The notes under the pieces: model-generated | Seen by the model: only the letters and a program-made list of their open reading frames with translations | What the model was told of the DNA's origin: nothing | The model's database searches: none | Assembly: GCA_023227835.1 (NCBI GenBank) | Contig: JALOCI010000049.1 | Coordinates: 1-19,398, forward strand | Origin: Bacteroidales bacterium | GTDB lineage: Bacteria > Bacteroidota > Bacteroidia > Bacteroidales > UBA932 | Reading direction: 5' to 3' | Length of the DNA: 19,398 nucleotides | Position numbers and translations under genes: made by a program | In this document: in pieces, positions 12,800 through 19,398 of the stretch | How positions within the stretch are numbered: position 1 is the first letter of the stretch | Layout: the number at the start of each line of letters is the position of its first letter

Positions 12800-13683
12800 C
12801 ACTTTATGTTATTTAATGAGTTTATACATTTTTCAAGTGAGCTTTTCCAATGTGGTATGTTCAGGCAATAGATGCTTTTTATTAACCCCTTGTCAAGTAC
12901 AGAATATGCGGGACGAGTGGCCTTTGAAACAAATTGTTCACTCGTAACAGGCTCTACCCTAACAGTTGAAATGTTGCTCATTTCAACGATTTCGAGGGCG
13001 AAGTCATACCAGGAACATACCCCTTCATTTGAAAAATGATAAATTTTATTCTCTGCTTTTTTACAAAATTCTGAATCATCCTTATGCGAGACAATTTCTG
13101 ATATCGCATTTGCCAGGTCTCCTGCATAGGTAGGCGTCCCGGTCTGGTCAAACACGACGTTGATTACATCTTTCTCACCTGCAAGTCTGATAATGGTTTT
13201 TAAAAAATTATTACCATCCTCGGAATAGAGCCAGGCAGTACGTATTATTATGTAACGGCATCCTGATTTCTCAATGGCCTTTTCACCGGCAAGTTTAGTC
13301 TTGCCGTATACTGATGCAGGAGCGGTCCCGTCCGACTCTTTATATGGTCTCGGACCTTTACCATCGAAAACATAATCTGTTGATACATGCAGTAATAGCG
13401 CCCCGTTATTTCTGGCAGCCTCCGCAAGTATACCTGCAGCACCTGAATTAATCATTGCAGCCATTTCAGGCTCATCTTCGGCCTTATCTACTGCAGTGTA
13501 TGCGGCACAGTTGACTATAAGGTCAATATCCCCGGATTTTATATAATCGTTAACAGCATCTCTGTTGCAGATATCCAGCTCCTCTATGTCAGTAAAAAAA
13601 AGTTTACCTGGCATCTTGTCTGCAATCTTTCTGAGACTCTTTCCGAGCTGTCCGTTGGCTCCTGTTATTAAGGTTCCTGCCAT
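12799..13683 (-). CDS. rmlD: dTDP-4-dehydrorhamnose reductase
   Basis: This 294-residue NAD(P)H-dependent reductase catalyses the last step to dTDP-L-rhamnose. Visible features are the nucleotide-binding GANGQLG at 8-14, NCAAYTAVDKAE at 58-69, STDYVFDG at 101-108 and the catalytic YGKTK (Tyr126, Lys130). A GTPTYAGDLA segment marks the sugar-binding half. It sits between rmlC (9-bp gap) and rmlB (1-bp overlap) on the minus strand. Confidence 0.97.
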   Translation of the reverse strand: MAGTLITGANGQLGKSLRKIADKMPGKLFFTDIEELDICNRDAVNDYIKSGDIDLIVNCAAYTAVDKAEDEPEMAAMINSGAAGILAEAARNNGALLLHVSTDYVFDGKGPRPYKESDGTAPASVYGKTKLAGEKAIEKSGCRYIIIRTAWLYSEDGNNFLKTIIRLAGEKDVINVVFDQTGTPTYAGDLANAISEIVSHKDDSEFCKKAENKIYHFSNEGVCSWYDFALEIVEMSNISTVRVEPVTSEQFVSKATRPAYSVLDKGLIKSIYCLNIPHWKSSLEKCINSLNNIK

Positions 13684-13692
13684 ATCTGGTTC

Positions 13693-14259
13693 TTAGTAAA
13701 GGTTTCTCTGATAATCAAATAGATCTGCTTTTTCAAGTAATGGATGACATTTGTCCTTTTCACTCAGCAAGATATCATTCTCCGGAATTTTCCAGTCAAT
13801 TTTTAGAGACGGGTCGTTCCATAAAATTGCCCTCTCATGTTCCGGAGAGTATAAATTGTCTGTCTTGTACTGCACAATAGTGTCGTTTTCAAGAACAGAG
13901 AATCCGTGTGCAAAGCCTCTCGGAATAAATAATTGTCTTTTATTCTCTCCTGAAAGCTCAATAGCAACATGTTGCCCGAATGTGGGTGAGCCTTTTCGTA
14001 TATCAAGTGCTATGTCAACAATCTTCCCTTTTATTACTCTTACTAGCTTTGATTGTGCGAATGGCTCTGTCTGGTAGTGCAATCCTCTGAGTACACCGTA
14101 TTTTGAGCAGGATTCATTCTCCTGAACAAAGTCTGTTTTTAAAATGGATGTCTGAAACTTATCCAACAAGAAAGACTCCATGAAGTATCCTCTTGCGTCT
14201 CCATGTATAATCGGGTCTATAATAAATACTTCTGGAATCAGGGTCTTAATAAAATTCAT
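13693..14259 (-). CDS. rmlC: dTDP-4-dehydrorhamnose 3,5-epimerase
   Basis: This 188-residue cupin-fold epimerase acts on dTDP-4-keto-6-deoxyglucose at C3 and C5. Visible hallmarks are GDARGYFMESF near 20-30, LRGLHYQ with catalytic His61, Lys71 in QSKLVRVIKG, DIRKGSPTFGQ, and FIPRGFAHGF. Its ATG overlaps the rmlA TGA by 4 bp (ATGA), a clear sign of an operon. Confidence 0.97.
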   Translation of the reverse strand: MNFIKTLIPEVFIIDPIIHGDARGYFMESFLLDKFQTSILKTDFVQENESCSKYGVLRGLHYQTEPFAQSKLVRVIKGKIVDIALDIRKGSPTFGQHVAIELSGENKRQLFIPRGFAHGFSVLENDTIVQYKTDNLYSPEHERAILWNDPSLKIDWKIPENDILLSEKDKCHPLLEKADLFDYQRNLY

Positions 14260-15137
14260 CTTTTCTTCTTTATCAGGTTGATCAGATACTGTCCGTACTG
14301 ATTCTTCAACATTGGGGCGGCCAGTTCTGCCAGTTTTTCATCATCTATCCAGCCGTTTTTATATGCGATCTCCTCGAGGCATGCAATTTTCAGGCCTTGT
14401 CTTTTCTCTATAACTTCAACGAATGTGGATGCATCTGAGAGAGAGTCATGTGTTCCGGTGTCAAGCCACGCAAAGCCACGTCCGAGAAGTTGAACATTTA
14501 ACCGGTTTTCTTTGAGAAACTCCTGGTTTACAGTGGTTATCTCAAGTTCTCCTCTGTCTGAAGGCTTAATATAAGAAGCCACTTCAACAACCTTGTTCGG
14601 ATAGAAGTACAGACCTACCACTGCATAGTTGCTTTTAGGGATTTTGGGTTTCTCCTCTATACTAAGGACCTTACCGCTTTTATCGAATTCTGCCACGCCG
14701 TATCGTTCGGGATCACTTACCCAATAACCGAAAACAGTAGCCTCAGAATTATTCTCGGCACTCTTTACAGCAGTTTTGAGCATCCTTGAAAATGACTGGC
14801 CATAGAATATGTTGTCTCCAAGAACAAGACATGCCGAATCATCTCCTATGAACTTCCTGCCTATTATGAATGCTTGTGCAAGACCATCCGGGGATGGCTG
14901 TTCCTCGTATTCGAAGCGTACTCCGTAATCACTGCCGTCTCCTAGTAACCTTCGAAATCCAGGAAGATCAGCAGGTGTGGATATAATAAGAATCTCCCTT
15001 ATACCTGCAAGCATGAGAACAGAGATAGGGTAGTATACCATCGGTTTGTCATAGATTGGCAGCAACTGCTTTGAGACCCCTTTTGTAATAGGGTAGAGCC
15101 TGGTACCCGACCCTCCTGCAAGGACGATTCCTTTCAT
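14256..15137 (-). CDS. rmlA: Glucose-1-phosphate thymidylyltransferase
   Basis: This 293-residue enzyme joins dTTP and glucose-1-phosphate to make dTDP-glucose, the first committed rhamnose step. The N-terminal signature LAGGSGTRLYPIT is followed by SKQLLPIYDKPMVYYP, and LVLGDNIFYG, SIEEKPKIPKSNYAVVGLYFYP and AWLDTGTHDSL are all in the expected order. I chose the ATG at 15135-15137. The frame extends to an upstream TTG at 15141-15143, which would add only two residues. It is the first rml gene in a tightly packed A-C-D-B order. Confidence 0.97.
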   Translation of the reverse strand: MKGIVLAGGSGTRLYPITKGVSKQLLPIYDKPMVYYPISVLMLAGIREILIISTPADLPGFRRLLGDGSDYGVRFEYEEQPSPDGLAQAFIIGRKFIGDDSACLVLGDNIFYGQSFSRMLKTAVKSAENNSEATVFGYWVSDPERYGVAEFDKSGKVLSIEEKPKIPKSNYAVVGLYFYPNKVVEVASYIKPSDRGELEITTVNQEFLKENRLNVQLLGRGFAWLDTGTHDSLSDASTFVEVIEKRQGLKIACLEEIAYKNGWIDDEKLAELAAPMLKNQYGQYLINLIKKKR

Positions 15138-15165
15138 TGTCAATTTTTTTACTTTGTTACTTAAT

Positions 15166-15173
15166 CAAAATTA
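15166..15173 (-). promoter_or_regulatory. Candidate -7 element upstream of rmlA
   Basis: On the minus strand this reads TAATTTTG, matching TAnnTTTG, about 30 bp before the rmlA ATG in the 53-bp gap after the HAD-like gene. A TTTG (minus, 15186-15189) lies only 12 bp further upstream, closer than the usual ~19-20 bp, so the promoter is uncertain. The rml genes may instead be read through from the HAD-like gene. Confidence 0.25.
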
Positions 15174-15190
15174 GTAAAATAATTGCAAAG

Positions 15191-15610
15191 CTATCTGAAC
15201 AGCCCTCGTTTTTTTATCTTTGGTACGATATCTTCGCTCTGATGGAAGATATCTGTAGTAAAACACTCTGACGGCCGGTTTTTAAGTGAGTTATATATGA
15301 ACCCCCAGTCAGGCATGCCTCCGAAGTTTCTGTCATCAATGAACATGTCTGCCATCAGTTTACGGGGAGAGTCTGACATTGAACTCTCCGGATGATTCTG
15401 GTTAATTGCATAAAACTCAAGACCTCTGGATCTGCAATACTCCACGGCCTCATCCAGAAGATCCCCCTCCCTGACTGTCCAGAGTATAATATGATGTCTC
15501 AGCTCGGATTGGATCATCCTGAGAGTCTGGATTGCAAATGGAATCTCTTCCCCTATTTCGGGGTATTTGTGTTTGACAATTGTCCCGTCAAAGTCTACGG
15601 CAATAAACAT
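15191..15610 (-). CDS. Small HAD-superfamily hydrolase-like protein
   Basis: This 139-residue protein opens with MFIAVDFDGTIV, the HAD motif I with both nucleophile and acid/base aspartates (Asp6, Asp8). ILWTVREG carries the motif II Thr position, and MADMFIDDRNFG near the C-terminus provides the motif IV acidic pair. The cap is minimal. Similar short HAD proteins are widespread in Bacteroidota with mostly unassigned substrates (phosphate esters are usual). I chose the ATG at 15608-15610 because it begins directly at the DFDGT strand. Upstream codons fall in A/T-rich intergenic DNA. It is co-directional with rmlA, 53 bp upstream of it, so a role linked to sugar phosphates is possible but unproven. 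It diverges from the ferritin gene. Confidence 0.82.
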   Translation of the reverse strand: MFIAVDFDGTIVKHKYPEIGEEIPFAIQTLRMIQSELRHHIILWTVREGDLLDEAVEYCRSRGLEFYAINQNHPESSMSDSPRKLMADMFIDDRNFGGMPDWGFIYNSLKNRPSECFTTDIFHQSEDIVPKIKKRGLFR

Positions 15611-15629
15611 CGGCTCTTTTTTTAACTTA

Positions 15630-15637
15630 CAAATATA
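15630..15637 (-). promoter_or_regulatory. Candidate -7 element for the HAD-like gene
   Basis: The minus strand reads TATATTTG here, a good TAnnTTTG match about 20 bp before the HAD-like ATG, within the 79-bp divergent gap shared with ferritin. No convincing -33 TTTG is seen at standard spacing. On the plus strand I found no matching element for ferritin, and no Fur-like palindrome is obvious. Confidence 0.28.
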
Positions 15638-15689
15638 ACAAAAAGGGGGTTGATTTGTTATATATAAAATACTATAAAACCAATCATAT

Positions 15690-16211
15690 ATGAAAATCAA
15701 TCCACAAGTAGAAGAGGCCTTGAATAAACAAATGAATGCCGAATTCTGGTCGGCACATCTTTATCTTTCAATGTCAGCATATTTTGAGACAAGAGCACTC
15801 AAGGGTTTTGCCAACTGGATGAAAATTCAGTATCAGGAGGAGTTGACTCATGCTATCAAAATATTTGACTATATAAACAGCAGGGGTGGTGTTGTCAAGC
15901 TAGAAGCCATACCTGAGGTTCCTGTAAAGTGGAACAGTATTCTTGAAGTCTTTCAGGAGACTTATAATCAGGAGTGCAAGGTTACTGCCAGTATTCATGA
16001 GTGTTATGAGGTTGCTCTTGCGCAGAGAGATCATGCGGCAGCAAATATGCTGCAATGGTTTATAGATGAGCAGTCTGAGGAGGAAGAAAATGCTCTTCAG
16101 ATTGTAGATCAGTTAAACCTTATCGGACAGGAGAATGGTCAGGCAATTTATCATCTTGATAAGGAGTTGGGGACAAGAGTTTTTGTTGATCCCACTCAGC
16201 CTGCTGTATAA
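15690..16211 (+). CDS. ftnA: Non-haem bacterial ferritin
   Basis: This 173-residue four-helix-bundle protein should assemble into a 24-subunit cage that oxidises and stores iron in the cytoplasm. The ferroxidase ligands of FtnA are all in place: Glu18, Glu51, His54, Glu95 and Gln128, with Glu131 for the third site. Conserved blocks are NAEFWSAHLYLSM, EELTHAIKIFDYI, FQETYNQE, LQWFIDEQSEEE and HLDKELG. The length matches the family. The gene stands alone and ends 23 bp before a strong inverted repeat. Confidence 0.96.
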   Translation: MKINPQVEEALNKQMNAEFWSAHLYLSMSAYFETRALKGFANWMKIQYQEELTHAIKIFDYINSRGGVVKLEAIPEVPVKWNSILEVFQETYNQECKVTASIHECYEVALAQRDHAAANMLQWFIDEQSEEEENALQIVDQLNLIGQENGQAIYHLDKELGTRVFVDPTQPAV

Positions 16212-16233
16212 AGAAAAGCTCATTTTTTGCTAT

Positions 16234-16274
16234 GAAGCCGCAATGTGATTGATATTTCATATTGCGGCTTCTTT
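16234..16274 (+). terminator. Inverted repeat, probable ferritin terminator
   Basis: GAAGCCGCAAT (16234-16244) pairs perfectly with ATTGCGGCTTC (16261-16271). Four further pairs inside, one of them G-T, leave an 8-nt loop at 16249-16256. The trailing T-run is short (TTTG), so termination may be moderate. The right arm abuts the candidate promoter of the kinase gene. Confidence 0.75.
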
Positions 16275-16300
16275 GTGTGGTGAAAGATTTTGTATATTTG
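16272..16300 (+). promoter_or_regulatory. Candidate promoter of the histidine kinase gene
   Basis: TTTG at 16272-16275 and TATATTTG at 16293-16300 are separated by 17 bp, resembling the Bacteroidota -33/-7 pair. The predicted start of transcription lies near 16307, giving a leader of about 13 nt to the ATG at 16320. The -33 element doubles as the T-run of the upstream terminator. Confidence 0.42.
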
Positions 16301-16319
16301 TCTATCAACATCGTTTTAA

Positions 16320-18497
16320 ATGGACTATTCTATAATACTGGGGCTAATCCAGAATATTGCAATACTAATTTCTTTTACACTGATATACGATTTATTATGG
16401 GAAAAGAACCAGTATTTTACATTGTTTTTGTACAAGGTGCTTATTGGTGTTGTAATAGGAGCCATCGGTATCGTTCTGATGCTCTCTCCCTGGGTTATGA
16501 TTCCGGGGCTTGTTTTTGATACAAGATCTGTGCTTCTTGTGAATGCCGGCCTTTTCTTTGGCCCGGTTGCAACAATTGTGGCAATAGCAATAGATGTGGC
16601 ATTCAGGGCCTTTCAAGGAGGACCTGGAGTGTGGATGGGAATAATTACAATTGTTTCATCCGGATTGACGGGTCTGGTATGGAAGAAATTAAATCCTGAG
16701 TGGAGAAAGGGTAAATATATCTATCATTTGTTTATTGTGAGCATAATAGCTCATTCTTTCATGTTTTTGAGCATTTTGGCATTACCGGCACCTCTGATAA
16801 TACCGACAATGAAGAATATTGCCCTTCCGGTTATAACAATCTATCCTTTGACAACAATCCTTCTGGGTATAATATTTATCAGGAGAATGAGATACTGGAA
16901 GACAAGAAACGAGCTTTCATTTAGTGAAGAGAGAAATCGTATGTTCATGGATGCTAACAAGGACTGTATGTTCGTGAAAGATGAGAATCTGCGTTATATC
17001 TTTTTTAATTCAGCTATGCAGAAATTTCTTGGAAAGAGACCGGAGAAGATTATGAATAGCACGGATTCGGAACTGATTGAGCCGGGACATGCGACAATGT
17101 GTTCATCTACAGACATAAGGGCAAGAGAGGAGAAGAGAATGATAACCGATGAGGAATATGTAGGGAAGAAAATATATAAGGTTATAAAGTTCCCGCTTAA
17201 TTTCGGAAATGACCGGGTTGGAGTGGGAGGAATAATAAGAGATGTTACCGAGAACAGAAAGAAAGGCAGACTCCAACAGGCCCTTCTCAATATTTCTCAA
17301 ATATTTCTGGAAAACATTACATTAAATGAATTCCTTAGACGCTCTCATAAAGAGTTAAGCAAGGTTATGGTTGCAGACAATATCTTTATTGCAATATATC
17401 ATGAGAGAGAGGATAAATACACTTTCCCGTATTTTGTTGATGAATTCGACAAGGTGGATGGGGACACATTAATTTCACTTGACCATACTCTGACAGATTA
17501 TATTAGAAGAACCGGAAAAGGCCGGCTCATAACAGAAGATATTGAAAAGGATATTGATAAGGAGTTTGGCTTGTCGAAATTGGGAACAGAATCCCCTATA
17601 TGGCTTGCGGCTCCTTTATTTGATATTACCCATAAAAAAGTTCTTGGGGTTGTCGTACTGCAGGATTACCACGATAAAGATGCTTATAAGACAGAAGATC
17701 TGGTTACACTGGAGATATTTGCTGCATATATCGGTTTGTATTACGACAAATTGATGAAAATTGAAGATCTCAGGCTGGCAAAGGAGAGGGCAGAGGTAAG
17801 TGACAGGCTAAAAACCGCTTTTCTGGCAAATGTCAGTCATGAAATAAGGACTCCTATGAACGGAATTATCGGTTTTTCCGACTTGTTAATGAATGAGGTC
17901 AAAGAGGAGCACTTAAAAAATTATATTTCAATAATTAGTAAGAGTGCCTACAGATTGCTTGATACGGTAAACGATGTAGTTGACATGGCAAAGCTTGAGG
18001 CAGGTCAGGTCGTAACTCAATGTGAGAAATTTAACCTTGGAGATATCATCAAGTATATATATGTATTTTTCAGTCATAAGGATTATCCGGCCGAACTAAA
18101 GGTATTCCCGTCTGAGGATGTTGACCTGATAGTCTATTCTGATAAAGCCAAGCTGACTCAGATTTTTGTAAATCTTGTCAGCAATGCGTTGAAATTCACA
18201 ATGAGTGGTTTCGTTGAGTTTGGTTTCTATTTCGACAAAGATCATGATGGGGAAACGGATCATTTAATCTTTTTTGTAAAGGATACGGGTTGCGGAATTG
18301 CTGAAAGCGAACAGGAGAAGATTTTTGATCGCTTTTATCAGGTAGAGAACTCGCTTACGAGAATTTCGGAAGGGACAGGCTTGGGACTTGCTATTGTTAA
18401 AGAGTATGTATCAATTCTTGGCGGTAAAATTTGGATTGAGTCTGAAATTGATAAAGGAACTACATTCTTCTTTAATGTTAAACTAACTGATAATTAA
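16320..18497 (+). CDS. LytS-type membrane sensor histidine kinase (5TM-PAS-GAF-HisKA-HATPase)
   Basis: This 725-residue kinase has the following domain order. Residues about 1-195 carry several hydrophobic helices with DTRSVLLVNAGLFFGP and GPGVWMG segments, typical of the 5TMR-LYT sensor module. Residues 203-320 are a PAS domain ending in IIRDVTENRKK. Residues about 325-480 look like a GAF domain. The dimerisation helix carries FLANVSHEIRTPMNG with the phospho-acceptor His507. The ATPase domain has an N-box (LVSNALKFT), a G1 box (DTGCGIAE), an F-box (IFDRFYQVE) and a G2 box GTGLGLAI at 685-692. No receiver or effector domain is fused and no response regulator gene is adjacent, so it is an orphan. 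LytS relatives respond to envelope or membrane-potential signals or small ligands. The signal here is unknown. It converges on the dehydrogenase gene with a 4-bp TTAA overlap. Confidence 0.93.
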   Translation: MDYSIILGLIQNIAILISFTLIYDLLWEKNQYFTLFLYKVLIGVVIGAIGIVLMLSPWVMIPGLVFDTRSVLLVNAGLFFGPVATIVAIAIDVAFRAFQGGPGVWMGIITIVSSGLTGLVWKKLNPEWRKGKYIYHLFIVSIIAHSFMFLSILALPAPLIIPTMKNIALPVITIYPLTTILLGIIFIRRMRYWKTRNELSFSEERNRMFMDANKDCMFVKDENLRYIFFNSAMQKFLGKRPEKIMNSTDSELIEPGHATMCSSTDIRAREEKRMITDEEYVGKKIYKVIKFPLNFGNDRVGVGGIIRDVTENRKKGRLQQALLNISQIFLENITLNEFLRRSHKELSKVMVADNIFIAIYHEREDKYTFPYFVDEFDKVDGDTLISLDHTLTDYIRRTGKGRLITEDIEKDIDKEFGLSKLGTESPIWLAAPLFDITHKKVLGVVVLQDYHDKDAYKTEDLVTLEIFAAYIGLYYDKLMKIEDLRLAKERAEVSDRLKTAFLANVSHEIRTPMNGIIGFSDLLMNEVKEEHLKNYISIISKSAYRLLDTVNDVVDMAKLEAGQVVTQCEKFNLGDIIKYIYVFFSHKDYPAELKVFPSEDVDLIVYSDKAKLTQIFVNLVSNALKFTMSGFVEFGFYFDKDHDGETDHLIFFVKDTGCGIAESEQEKIFDRFYQVENSLTRISEGTGLGLAIVKEYVSILGGKIWIESEIDKGTTFFFNVKLTDN

Positions 18498-19398
18498 AGG
18501 CTCCAGTATTTCATCTGCTTAATCTTCCCTTTGTAAATCCCTTTAATATCAACTAACACTGAATTATCTGCAACGATCGGCAAGAAGTAATTCTCGTCAA
18601 GGTTTCTGTATTCATTGTGCGCAACGGCAATGACAACTGCGTCATATCCTCTTGCCTTCCCGTATTGAGTAATCTCTTTCTGGTCAGAGAGTTTTATGTT
18701 GTATTCGTGCATAACCTCATCCGAGGCTGCATAAGGATCCGCCACATCGACCCCGCAGCCGTAATCCTCGAGCTCTCTTACGATATCTACAACCTTTGAA
18801 TTTCGTATATCAGAGACATTCTCCTTGAAAGTTATTCCCAGTACCAGTATTCTTGCTCCAAGGACACTCTTCCCTTCGGCGATAATCTGCTTTACTATTT
18901 TCTTGCCAATATATCCTCCCATGGAGTCATTTATGAAACGGCCGGCATTTATGATTTGCGGATGGTATTTTAGCTCTTTGGCCTTGTGAACGAGATAATA
19001 GGGATCTACGCCAATGCAGTGCCCCCCAACCAATCCGGGAAAGAATTTCTGAAAATTCCACTTTGTACCGGCAGCCTCGAGTACATCGAATGTGTTTATA
19101 TTCATTCTGCTGAATATAATTGAGAGTTCGTTCATAAGGGCAATGTTCACATCCCGCTGGGTGTTCTCTATAATTTTTGCTGCCTCGGCAACTTTTATCT
19201 CAGGGGCTTTGTGAACGCCGGGTATAATAATTGACTCATAAACAGCGGCAATGTTTTCAAGAGCCTGATTGTCACAACCTGAAACAATCTTGATTGTGTT
19301 TGTGAGGGTATGTACCTTGTCGCCCGGATTAATCCTTTCCGGAGAGTAGCCGAATTTGAAATCTACTCCGGCTTTTAGTCCGGAGTACTGTTCCAGTA
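18494..19398 (-). CDS. wbpA: UDP-N-acetylhexosamine 6-dehydrogenase, WbpA/TviB type (partial)
   Basis: About 301 C-terminal residues are present, and the NAD-binding N-terminus continues past the right edge. The frame is open to the edge, from the Leu codon at 19394-19396 downward, so the first internal Met should not be taken as a start. Visible features are FGYSPERINPGD, KVAEAAKIIENTQRDVNIALMNEL, and the catalytic GGHCIGVDPYYL (Cys codon at 19016-19018), followed by LGITFKENVSDIRNSKVVDI and a C-terminal DIKGIYK. The family oxidises UDP-GlcNAc (or UDP-GalNAc) to the uronic acid in two NAD-dependent steps. The product would be the substrate of the WlbA-like enzymes encoded further left, which supports the WbpA/TviB reading over UDP-glucose or UDP-ManNAc dehydrogenase. 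Substrate remains an inference. Confidence 0.93.
   Translation of the reverse strand, partial: LEQYSGLKAGVDFKFGYSPERINPGDKVHTLTNTIKIVSGCDNQALENIAAVYESIIIPGVHKAPEIKVAEAAKIIENTQRDVNIALMNELSIIFSRMNINTFDVLEAAGTKWNFQKFFPGLVGGHCIGVDPYYLVHKAKELKYHPQIINAGRFINDSMGGYIGKKIVKQIIAEGKSVLGARILVLGITFKENVSDIRNSKVVDIVRELEDYGCGVDVADPYAASDEVMHEYNIKLSDQKEITQYGKARGYDAVVIAVAHNEYRNLDENYFLPIVADNSVLVDIKGIYKGKIKQMKYWSL

Noticed and set aside
15611..15689. Fur box or iron-responsive operator for ferritin
   Set aside because: No 19-bp A/T palindrome with the expected GATAAT-like units could be seen in this 79-bp gap.
1..19398. Mobile element, integrase, defence or toxin-antitoxin system
   Set aside because: No transposase, integrase, long terminal inverted repeats, target duplications, nuclease/toxin pair or CRISPR-like array was seen on either strand.

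Overview
The window looks like Bacteroidota (Bacteroidales-like) chromosome. The signs are near-absent Shine-Dalgarno sequences, A/T-rich leaders, several TAnnTTTG-type -7 elements, a lipoprotein carrying the Bacteroidota surface-export signal and a DUF4988/collagen-like N-terminus, and heptamer AGTGAA(A/T) repeats of the kind found between genes in this phylum. No tRNA, rRNA, IS element, phage gene or CRISPR array was seen.

Layout. (1) Bases 1-2220: the C-terminus of a cysteine-rich protein, a heptamer repeat, then a Vat/CatB-type xenobiotic acetyltransferase translationally coupled to a PAS-LuxR regulator, converging on a small nucleotidyltransferase-fold gene. (2) 2346-4391: a HelD-like UvrD-family ATPase. 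(3) 4392-7419: a 373-bp leader region, then an 866-codon, apparently very highly expressed surface lipoprotein closed by a textbook terminator. (4) 7477-9726: a Cu(+)-exporting P1B-1 ATPase, converging with the next block. (5) 15610 down to 9708 (minus strand): a small HAD phosphatase-like gene, rmlA-rmlC-rmlD-rmlB (complete dTDP-L-rhamnose synthesis) and two tandem WlbA/WbpB-type UDP-GlcNAcA 3-dehydrogenase paralogues. The two paralogues are about 60% identical by eye. (6) 15690-18497 (plus strand): ferritin and an orphan LytS-type membrane histidine kinase. (7) 18494 to the right edge (minus strand): the C-terminal part of a WbpA/TviB-type UDP-HexNAc 6-dehydrogenase.

Functionally, blocks 5 and 7 supply activated sugars for a surface polysaccharide: dTDP-rhamnose, and a UDP-2,3-diamino-uronic acid via WbpA then WbpB/WlbA. 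The aminotransferase, acetyltransferase and epimerase (WbpE/D/I), the glycosyltransferases and the export genes are not here and would be expected to the right. Block 3 is a candidate abundant surface-coat protein. CopA and ferritin handle copper and iron.

Most of the window is recognisable housekeeping or envelope biology. I see no convincing evidence for a wholly new system. The most unusual items are the codon-optimised surface lipoprotein with its collagen-like stalk, the WlbA tandem with a probable TTG start, the acetyltransferase-regulator overlap and the HelD homologue.
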